Assembly (NCBI GenBank): GCA_025362495.1
Contig: JANYGI010000047.1
Span: forward strand, 94,401-158,400
Direction: 5' to 3'
Source of the DNA: Byssovorax sp.
GTDB taxonomy: Bacteria; Myxococcota_A; Polyangia; Polyangiales; Polyangiaceae
Length of the DNA stretch: 64,000 nucleotides
The notes under the pieces are model-generated. The model was given only the letters and a program-made list of their open reading frames with translations. It was not told where the DNA came from and searched no databases. Positions 50,273 to 56,018 of the stretch are shown here, piece after piece; within the stretch, counting starts at the first letter, position 1, and each line of letters starts with the position of its first letter. A program made the position numbers and the translations under genes.

Positions 50273-50751
50273 TACGCGGCCTCCTGCGCCGCGGGGCGAT
50301 TCGTGACCGGCCCGTCGTCGGGCTCGTTGACCTTGGCGTCGGCGGCGCCTTCGGCGTCGCTCGCGGCGTCCGCCTGGAGCTTCGCCAGGATGGTCAAGAG
50401 GGTGGGCAGCCACGCCGCGCGCTTCGCGGGGTCGGTGAAGTAGCCGCGCACGGCCTCGGAACGCAGCACGGCGACGAGCGCGCCGGACCACACCTCGGCG
50501 CACGTCTCGGGGTCGACGTCGGCGCCCGTGTGGCGCCAGATCTCGGTCGAGAAGCCGCGGAAGATATCGGCGACGCGCCCGGGCAGGCGCACGTCGAGCG
50601 GCAGGCTGTGGCACTGGTCGCCCGGGGTCGGCGTCTTCCTCACCGTCTCGTGCGGGAGACACGCGTTGTGGCCGGCGACGGCGACCGAGATCACCGCCGA
50701 AAAGGCGCCGAGGATGAGACGGCGCGCGAACGAAACAGGGGGAAAGGGCAT
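50272..50751 (-). CDS. Exported or membrane-anchored 159-residue protein, first gene of the second minus operon
   Basis: The ATG has CAGGAG seven bases upstream. The N-terminus carries a signal or anchor (RRLILGAFSAVISVAVAG). The remainder is helical with four Cys (CLPHETVRKTP, DQCHSLPLDV, ETCAEVW) and an acidic tail. Unknown family. It is divergent from the RHH regulator gene across a 200-bp control region. Confidence 0.55.
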   Translation of the reverse strand: MPFPPVSFARRLILGAFSAVISVAVAGHNACLPHETVRKTPTPGDQCHSLPLDVRLPGRVADIFRGFSTEIWRHTGADVDPETCAEVWSGALVAVLRSEAVRGYFTDPAKRAAWLPTLLTILAKLQADAASDAEGAADAKVNEPDDGPVTNRPAAQEAA

Positions 50752-50862
50752 CGGGGGAGCTCCTGGGGTGTGTCCAGCGAGCGCCACGATAAGGAAAATG
50801 GTCCGATCCGGTGTGTTGACGGCCGCGGCAAAATCGGGGGTGCGCGCCTAAGGCTCGGTCGG

Positions 50863-50895
50863 ACCACCGAGAAACCACCGAGAAACCACCGAGAC
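50863..50895. repeat. Three 11-bp tandem direct repeats (iterons)
   Basis: accaccgagaa, accaccgagaa and accaccgagac occur in tandem, spaced at one helical turn so that all lie on the same DNA face. They lie 23 bp before the -35 box of the ribbon-helix-helix regulator gene and within the divergent control region. An operator array for that regulator, or replication iterons, are the two likely uses. Confidence 0.7.
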
Positions 50896-50918
50896 GGCGC
50901 CGAGGAAACCGCCGGGGC

Positions 50919-50946
50919 TTGACGTTCCGCATATTCCGGTTACGCT
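50919..50946 (+). promoter_or_regulatory. Candidate promoter of the regulator operon
   Basis: TTGACG and TACGCT are 16 bp apart, and the -10 box ends seven bases before the ATG at 50954. The transcript would be leaderless, in line with the lack of a ribosome site before that ATG. Placed just after the iterons, it could be repressed by the encoded regulator. Confidence 0.5.
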
Positions 50947-50953
50947 CTGTCAA

Positions 50954-51190
50954 ATGCAGGAGAGAAAGAAAAAGAAAGAAGAAGACGCGAACGAGGGCGC
51001 GGAAGGTCCCCTGAAAACGCGCGCGGTGCCGTTTCCGCCTGCGCTGCTTCAGCGCATCGAAGAGGCGGCGACAGCGGAGGACCGCACCGTGGTTGGCCAG
51101 GTGCGGGTCCTGTGTCGGGAAGCGCTGGAGTCGCGCGACGCCGCGTCAGGCGCAGAGCGCGCGGCGCGCGGCGCGCGGCGGGCATCGTGA
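50954..51190 (+). CDS. Ribbon-helix-helix-like DNA-binding regulator
   Basis: 78 residues. A highly charged N-terminus (QERKKKKEED) is followed by an Arc/MetJ-like unit: the strand KTRAVPFPP, helix ALLQRIEEAATAEDRT and helix VVGQVRVLCREALES. Dimers of such proteins bind short tandem sites, which fits the 11-bp repeats upstream. It is the first gene of a plus-strand group that, in the excised circle, runs on into the integrase operon, so it is the best candidate for the element's master repressor. Confidence 0.65.
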   Translation: MQERKKKKEEDANEGAEGPLKTRAVPFPPALLQRIEEAATAEDRTVVGQVRVLCREALESRDAASGAERAARGARRAS

Positions 51191-51429
51191 GGGCAGCGCT
51201 GCTGCTGCTCGCTATCTGCGCGGCGCCGCTGGGCTGCGTACGTACGCAGGTGATGGTTACCGACGTGAGGCCGGGGCCGCGTGGCTCGCTCATCGTGAGC
51301 CGGTGCACGCTTCAGACGCAGTGGATCGTCGTCGAATCGACAGGATGGTACGATTGCAAGGAAAACATCGTGCGCGCCGCGTACGATGAGCCGGCGGCGG
51401 TCAAGGCCGCCCCGGAGCAGTCGAAGTGA
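51187..51429 (+). CDS. 80-residue lipoprotein
   Basis: The GTG start overlaps the regulator stop as GTGA. The signal RAALLLLAICAAPLGC has a lipobox Cys at 17, and a short beta-rich mature part follows (SRCTLQTQWIVVESTGWYDC). A lipoprotein encoded beside the repressor is often a superinfection-exclusion or surface-change factor, but nothing in the sequence proves this. Confidence 0.62.
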   Translation: MRAALLLLAICAAPLGCVRTQVMVTDVRPGPRGSLIVSRCTLQTQWIVVESTGWYDCKENIVRAAYDEPAAVKAAPEQSK

Positions 51430-51668
51430 CGCTCTCCAAGGAGCAGATCGCCGCGCTCGCGGCGTCGGTGGCGACGTGGGTCCGCGACCGCGCGCCGCGC
51501 TTCCGCGTCGTCTACGTCGGGATCTTCGGGCTTCGTCCGGTGCTCGAGCGGGGCACCGTCGACGCGGCGGGGCGGGTGACCTGGGCCGAGGAGCCGGGAA
51601 CGCCTGCGCCGGATCGGGGTGGATCCGGGTCGCGTGTCCAGACGAACGGGCCGCCGTCGTCCGGCTGA
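51426..51668 (+). CDS. 80-residue unknown protein
   Basis: GTGA overlap with the lipoprotein gene. An N-terminal helix (LSKEQIAALAASVATWVRD) is followed by a beta segment (FRVVYVGIFGLRPVLERG) and a flexible Gly/Ser/Pro tail. No family was recognised. Confidence 0.55.
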   Translation: MTLSKEQIAALAASVATWVRDRAPRFRVVYVGIFGLRPVLERGTVDAAGRVTWAEEPGTPAPDRGGSGSRVQTNGPPSSG

Positions 51669-51678
51669 GTGCGGGCGC

Positions 51679-51706
51679 TTGTCACGGTCCCGCGTACCCT
51701 TACAGG
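51679..51706 (+). promoter_or_regulatory. Weak candidate promoter for the split operon
   Basis: TTGTCA and TACAGG are 16 bp apart, about 105 bp before the GTG at 51813. If used, it would start a transcript through the two hairpins and the AGGAGG site, and in the circular form on into the integrase operon. The match is modest and was made by eye. Confidence 0.25.
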
Positions 51707-51741
51707 GTGCGGGGAGTGTGCGGTCCGCTGTAAACGGAAAA

Positions 51742-51796
51742 CCCCGCCGGCTTGAGGTGCCGACGGGGCTGGAAGTAACGGCCCGCCTTTGCGGGC
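51742..51796 (+). terminator. Two consecutive leader hairpins before the split gene
   Basis: The first is CCCCGCCGGC with GCCGACGGGG (51742-51768), one mismatch. The second is GCCCGC-CTTT-GCGGGC (51781-51796), perfect. Neither has a T-tract. They separate the 80-aa gene from the AGGAGG site at 51802 and could act as an attenuator or terminator ahead of the split operon. Confidence 0.45.
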
Positions 51797-51812
51797 AATT
51801 CAGGAGGTTACA

Positions 51813-51911
51813 GTGAGCGGTTCTAAGTCTGCGGGAAGTAACAACAATCCGGGAGTTCTATATGGAAATTGCGAAGGAGGGGACTTGAACCCCTACGGTG
51901 TTACCCGCTAG
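51813..51911 (+). other. 5' fragment of the split gene, reading across attR into the tRNA
   Basis: A GTG five bases after AGGAGG opens a frame of 32 codons. Codons 1-25 (to NCEGGDL) belong to the element and the att core; the rest is antisense to the tRNA-Leu and ends at TAG. Across the core, the left copy continues in the same frame as CEGGDLCSPVQ into the zinc-ribbon gene. In the excised circle this fragment is therefore the true N-terminus of that gene. Confidence 0.75.
51869..51887. repeat. attR: right 19-bp direct repeat
   Basis: ttgcgaaggaggggacttg is identical to attL and covers the 3' end of the intact tRNA-Leu gene, so integration leaves a functional tRNA at this end. Confidence 0.93.
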
Positions 51912-51951
51912 CACCTCAAGCTAGTGCGTCTGCCAATTCCGCCACCTTCGC
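51870..51951 (-). tRNA. tRNA-Leu (anticodon GAG)
   Basis: An 82-nt class II tRNA on the minus strand. Acceptor GCGAAGG/CCTTCGC with discriminator A, D arm GCGGAATTGGCAGACGC, anticodon stem CTAGC/GCTAG with loop TTGAGGT (anticodon GAG), a long variable arm CGGGTAACACCGT and T arm AGGGG-TTCAAGT-CCCCT. CCA is not encoded. Its last 18 bases are element-derived by recombination but identical in sequence. Its own terminator has been displaced to 30641-30682, so its 3' trailer now comes from the element. Confidence 0.97.
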
Positions 51952-51965
51952 GATGCGGCGTCGGG

Positions 51966-51993
51966 ACCGTAATCTCATGCCCCTGAATGTCAA
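51966..51993 (-). promoter_or_regulatory. Promoter of the tRNA-Leu gene
   Basis: On the minus strand, TTGACA (51988-51993, consensus) and TACGGT (51966-51971) are 16 bp apart, about 15 bp before the 5' end of the tRNA. No other gene starts here in that direction. Confidence 0.65.
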
Positions 51994-52067
51994 GTTGTAT
52001 CGCCACGGCGACGGACGGAAGTCGCCCCGACAGGTACGGCGGAGCAATTCGTGCGCGCGATGGGCGT

Positions 52068-53360
52068 TCAGGGCTTGACGGCGAGCGCGGCGAGGATCTC
52101 GGCGACTTCGAAGGGCTTGCGCACCCAGGCGGAGACCCAGCCCGTGGGCACGTCAGGCAGGTGCGCGGCGCTGCCGGAGATGAGCACGACGCGGAGGGCG
52201 CCGCTCGCGCTCCTGACGGTCGCGAGGGCGCCGGGGACGTCGTCCTGGATGGGTGAGATGTCGAGGAGCGCGGCGTCGAAGCGGCCGCCCGCGAGCGCCG
52301 CGCCGAGGTCGCTGCGGCGTCGCACGCTGATGACGTCGGCGCCGCGCGCGGTGAGGGCCGTGGCGAGGAGATCGATCACGGCGTCGTCGTCTTCCACGAC
52401 GAGGATGCGCGCGCCCTTGAGCGCGTCGTGAGCGCGGGCGCCGATCGTCTTCGCGACGTCGGCGCGGCGAGGTGGGAGCGCGAGCTCGGCGAGGACGGCG
52501 TCGAGGTGCGCCGACTTTTCCGCGATGCTCTTCTCGAAGTCGGGCGACGAGCCGCGCGACGGGGCCTCGACCTTCGCGGGCCAGCGGAGCTCGAAGCGTG
52601 CGCCGCTCAGCGTCTCGGCGAGGGAGAGCTCGCCGCCGGCGAGGCGCGCCAGGCCGGCCGCGTGACGGAGCCCGATGCCGGCGCCGCCCTGCCGCGTGCT
52701 CACGCCCGACGTGAAGAGGGTGGAGCGCCGGTGCCGCGGGACACCGGGCCCCTCGTCGGAGACGCCGAAGACGACGCCGTGGCCGCGGGAAAAAGGCCGC
52801 GCGTCGACGCTCACGGTGGTGCCGGCGGGCGAGACCGAGATGGCGTTGAGCAGGAGGTTGGTCAGGATCTGGACGACGTGCCCGGCCTCGTCGAGCAGGA
52901 GCGGCTCGACCCCCGGCGCCGCGATCACCTCGATTTCCAGGCTACAACGGCGAGCTTCGGGCTCGACGCCGAGCACCGCGTCGCCGAGCACGGCCGACGC
53001 CGATCGGGCCGCGGACTCGGGCACCTCGGCGCCGATGGCGCGGCGGACGATGATCCGGGCCTGCGCGGCGCGGCCGAACGCGACGTCGAGGGCGCGCTCC
53101 ACCGCTTCGGCGGAGCTGCTCTCGGCGCGGGCGCGCTCGATCCAGCCCATGACGACGGTGAGCGCGTTCGACACCTCGTGGAGGGCTTCAGCGAGGCCAG
53201 CGGCGGACGGCGACGCGGAGTCGTGGCGGGGCAGTGGGTCGACGACGCCTTCGGAGCGCTCGGCGCTCGCGGTGGACGAAGGGTCGTGCGCGATGGGCTC
53301 CGGCACGGTGACGAGCGTATCGCGGCGGGGGCTGACGCGGATACCGGAAACGAGAGCCAC
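52068..53360 (-). CDS. Hybrid histidine kinase with a C-terminal receiver domain
   Basis: About 430 residues. A short N-terminus without membrane segments leads to a dimerisation helix with a likely phosphoacceptor His (LHEVSNALTVVMGW). The ATP-binding domain follows (NLLLNAISVSP, DEGPGVP, GGAGIGLRHAAGL). A spacer precedes a receiver domain (ILVVEDDDAV, phospho-Asp in ALLDISPI, VLISG, and Lys in VRKPFEV). It is soluble and lacks a sensor domain, so it probably works with a partner receptor or takes phosphate from another kinase. The start is uncertain: GTG 53360 is used, and GTG 53306 is an alternative. Confidence 0.82.
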   Translation of the reverse strand: MALVSGIRVSPRRDTLVTVPEPIAHDPSSTASAERSEGVVDPLPRHDSASPSAAGLAEALHEVSNALTVVMGWIERARAESSSAEAVERALDVAFGRAAQARIIVRRAIGAEVPESAARSASAVLGDAVLGVEPEARRCSLEIEVIAAPGVEPLLLDEAGHVVQILTNLLLNAISVSPAGTTVSVDARPFSRGHGVVFGVSDEGPGVPRHRRSTLFTSGVSTRQGGAGIGLRHAAGLARLAGGELSLAETLSGARFELRWPAKVEAPSRGSSPDFEKSIAEKSAHLDAVLAELALPPRRADVAKTIGARAHDALKGARILVVEDDDAVIDLLATALTARGADVISVRRRSDLGAALAGGRFDAALLDISPIQDDVPGALATVRSASGALRVVLISGSAAHLPDVPTGWVSAWVRKPFEVAEILAALAVKP

Positions 53361-53392
53361 GCGAGGATTGCGGGGTGGGGAGGCGCTCGACT

Positions 53393-55207
53393 CTATTCGG
53401 AAATCGAGGTGGGGAGGTACAGCGTGTACCGTCCGTTCTCGTCGGTCGTCGTCGCGCCGATCTGGATCACCGTCGTCGGCGGCGAGCCATCGGCGTTCTG
53501 CACGGGGAGCCAGCCCTCGACGACCACGTTCGCGGCCGGTGTCGGGAGCGTGTCCGCCGCCGTCGCCGGGTTGGTCACCGTGCCGCGGAGCAAGGCGGTG
53601 TTCGGCAGGGTGAGGTTGGCGAGCTGCGCGCCGGACGACGCCTGGACCTGCACGCGCGCGCGAACGAGCCACGGGAACCCCGACTGATCGGCGGGGATCA
53701 CCGTGAGATCCGACGGACCAGGATCGACGCGGAAGCCGAAGGCGCCGGTCTCGTCGGTGGCGCTGATCTCCGAGCGCGGCGCGAGGGGGCGCGGATCGAC
53801 CGCGTTGACGACGCGCTTCCAGAAGTTGACGGCGTTGGGCTGCGACGGGTTGAGCGAGATCGTCGCGCCGGACAGCGGAGCGAGCATCGGCGTGACGACG
53901 TCCCCTGTGACGGTCACCTTCTTCGCGACGGGCAGGACGCGACCGCAGAAGCACGGGTCGCCCGACACCGTGGGCTCGAGCGCAGGGACGACGAGATCCA
54001 TGTCGCCGGTGGCGAGCGTGGGATCGCCGAGCGGGGTGGCGCGGAACTGGTACGTGCCCGGCGGGAGGCGCAGCTTGAACACGCCTTGCAGGTCGGTCTG
54101 CGGGACGTCGACGGCGTACGCCGAGTTCATCTGCACGTCGCCCGAGAGCTTGACGCTCTGGATCTGCACCGAGGAAAATACGCCCTTGTTCTCCGGGTCT
54201 TGTACCTGGATCTCGACCTCGCGCGGATCGATGTGGAGGTTGGCGAGCGAGAGGTGAACCTCGGCGTTCGACTGCGAGCCCAGCGACTCGACCAGGCCCC
54301 AGTACACGCTCGGGCGCGCCTCGCCCGCGGGCGGCCGGAGGCGGATGTACGGCGAGACGGACCGGTCGTTCCACACGAACGAGAGGCTCACGTTCACGGC
54401 GAAGGCGACCATCCCTTGCTTGAGCGTCTGCGTCGTCGAGATGACGCGGCCGCCGGAGGGCTCGACGATGTCGAGGCGCCAGCCCGTGAGGTCGCCGCCG
54501 TCGGGGCTCTCGATGTTGCCAGTGAGCTTCGTCGGCTTGATGACCGTCCAGTCCGTGCCGTCGGTGGCCGCGCCGATCTCCTGCGAAGGATAGAAGACCG
54601 GGGGCGGCGGATCATCGCAGCTCGGGTCGACGATCTCCGGCTGGATGTAGACACTGTATTTGCCGGGCAACAGGCTGGCGTCGAATTCGTACTTCGATGA
54701 CGTGTCGCTCTTCTTTGCGGCCGTGACGGTGTACGAGTCGGAACGGAAGCCCGCGAGCGTGGAGGCACGATCGAAGGTGATCGTCGCGGGGACCGAGGTC
54801 TTCGCGTCGCCGTAGCAGGTAGAGGCGTAGTCGAGGTGCACCGTGCCGGCCTTGATCGTCACGGGCGCGGGCAGATCGATGGGGTAGTTGACGTCGAAGG
54901 CCGCGTCCTTGACGCCTGCGAAGGAGCGGTTGACGGGGATCACGAACGACGTCGAGGCGCCGTAGCTCGCTCCGGCGTTGGGGCGAACCTGGACTATCAG
55001 GTCCGACAGATCGACGTGAGTGCCAATGCAGCTCCCACCCGAGCACGAGGCGTTAGCGGCGCAGTCGGCGTCGGAAGCGCAGGTGTTCGCCGGCGTGAGC
55101 GACGTCAGCCCGTCATCGTAGTTGATGGCGCACGCCGACAGGGCAGCTGCAGCGCCGGCCGCGAGGGCGACCCGCAAGGTGACAGAAGACAGGAAGGTCA
55201 AGTTCAA
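53393..55207 (-). CDS. Large lipoprotein with carboxypeptidase-regulatory-like repeats
   Basis: 604 residues. The signal ends ALSACAINYD. A Cys-rich knot follows (CASDADCAANASCSGGSC), then a string of beta-sandwich repeats of the carboxypeptidase-regulatory/Ig-like type, each with a G-x-Y-x-L/F-x-L-P pattern (LLPGKYSVYIQP, GVFKLRLPPGTYQFRATP, ENGRYTLYLP). It is probably an outer-membrane surface protein. The TTG start overlaps the preceding stop, pointing to coupling with the upstream lipoprotein gene. Confidence 0.8.
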   Translation of the reverse strand: MNLTFLSSVTLRVALAAGAAAALSACAINYDDGLTSLTPANTCASDADCAANASCSGGSCIGTHVDLSDLIVQVRPNAGASYGASTSFVIPVNRSFAGVKDAAFDVNYPIDLPAPVTIKAGTVHLDYASTCYGDAKTSVPATITFDRASTLAGFRSDSYTVTAAKKSDTSSKYEFDASLLPGKYSVYIQPEIVDPSCDDPPPPVFYPSQEIGAATDGTDWTVIKPTKLTGNIESPDGGDLTGWRLDIVEPSGGRVISTTQTLKQGMVAFAVNVSLSFVWNDRSVSPYIRLRPPAGEARPSVYWGLVESLGSQSNAEVHLSLANLHIDPREVEIQVQDPENKGVFSSVQIQSVKLSGDVQMNSAYAVDVPQTDLQGVFKLRLPPGTYQFRATPLGDPTLATGDMDLVVPALEPTVSGDPCFCGRVLPVAKKVTVTGDVVTPMLAPLSGATISLNPSQPNAVNFWKRVVNAVDPRPLAPRSEISATDETGAFGFRVDPGPSDLTVIPADQSGFPWLVRARVQVQASSGAQLANLTLPNTALLRGTVTNPATAADTLPTPAANVVVEGWLPVQNADGSPPTTVIQIGATTTDENGRYTLYLPTSISE

Positions 55208-55923
55208 GGGAGGGCTCCACAGGCCGGGCAGGAGTCGGGGTTGGCGGCCGCGGGGCAGCCCGGACCCCAGTTCTCGCAGAGAGAGAAGTCAGGGTGGCAC
55301 TTCGCCGCAGAGGCCCCTCCGCAGCTGTAGACCTGCCAGGTGATCTGGCTCGAGTCGTTGCGGCAGCAAGGGCAGCTCGAGACGCGGTCGAGGGTGTGAG
55401 TGACCAGCATCGTCACGGTGTGACAGCCGGGCCCGATGCTGCTGGCGGCGACGTTCCACTTGGCGCGGATGGGGCGCGCCATCGGATCCGTCAGCGTGCT
55501 CGCGGCGACGTCGGCAATCTGGATCTGCTCGAGGAAAGGCCGGTCGTTCGTGAGCGCCCCGTAGTCGATGTACAGCACGCCCTGGACCTTGGCGTCCTGG
55601 TCCTCCGAGACGATGTCGGCGCTGAACTCGATCGACGTCAGGCTCTTCGGATGCTCCACCGTGTCGATCAGGAGCACGCCGCGCGCGTCGGGATCGACCG
55701 AGGAAGGCACGAGGAACGGCCGCGTCGGCTTGGGCGGTGTGAAGTCCGGTGTCGAAGTGACCAGGCAGCTCGTGACGACCATCGTGAGTGCCGCCAGGCA
55801 GAGCGACGACTGTGCCAGCGTGGACCAGACGGTGCGCCACGCGCTTTCACTCCCGGGACGAGGCCTGCGCCCTGACAAAGATGTCGCGGCGGAACAGGCA
55901 GCAGGAGTGAGAGCAGGGTTCAT
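55204..55923 (-). CDS. Lipoprotein paired with the large surface lipoprotein
   Basis: 239 residues from the ATG at 55923. About 45 residues precede a signal-like segment with lipobox TSC (SSLCLAALTMVVTSC), so the true start may be nearer, but no in-frame ATG or GTG lies closer. The mature part is beta-rich with a Cys-rich end (SCPCCRNDSS, CPAAANPDSCPACG). It has no recognised enzyme motif. It is coupled with the 604-aa lipoprotein, suggesting a two-protein surface complex. Confidence 0.68.
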   Translation of the reverse strand: MNPALTPAACSAATSLSGRRPRPGSESAWRTVWSTLAQSSLCLAALTMVVTSCLVTSTPDFTPPKPTRPFLVPSSVDPDARGVLLIDTVEHPKSLTSIEFSADIVSEDQDAKVQGVLYIDYGALTNDRPFLEQIQIADVAASTLTDPMARPIRAKWNVAASSIGPGCHTVTMLVTHTLDRVSSCPCCRNDSSQITWQVYSCGGASAAKCHPDFSLCENWGPGCPAAANPDSCPACGALP

Positions 55924-56018
55924 GGTGTCGGCGGGGAGCGAGGGATCGTCGGGGCAGACCTTCGCGGCAGCGTGCCCCAAGTGCATCCTTCACGCCAAGA
56001 GGGCCGACACACGTGGTG

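Larger units (their letters stand above)
30706..51887. mobile_element. Integrated 21.2-kb element in tRNA-Leu(GAG), probably a tailless prophage
   Basis: Bounded by the 19-bp att repeats and carrying its own tyrosine recombinase (34899-36614). Repeat-to-repeat length is 21,163 bp. Gene organisation differs sharply from the flanks: about 35 small, tightly packed genes with GTGA or ATGA overlaps in three operons. No terminase, portal, tape-measure, tail or plasmid-conjugation gene was recognised. There are three likely cell-wall or capsid-associated enzymes, two candidate coat proteins, a protamine-like peptide, at least six C-terminally membrane-anchored proteins, four lipoproteins and a RadA-J fusion ATPase. 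This gene set suggests a tailless, perhaps lipid-containing, temperate virus, but no packaging ATPase was found, so a non-viral element remains possible. Confidence 0.85.

Noticed and set aside
50800..50865. Inverted pair GGTCCGA/TCGGACC around the divergent control region
   Set aside because: The arms are seven bases and 52 bp apart in very GC-rich DNA, so this is likely chance.
30706..51887. Tailed prophage (caudovirus) interpretation of the element
   Set aside because: No terminase, portal, major tail, tape measure or baseplate gene could be recognised in any frame, and the spacing leaves no room for a tape-measure-sized gene.
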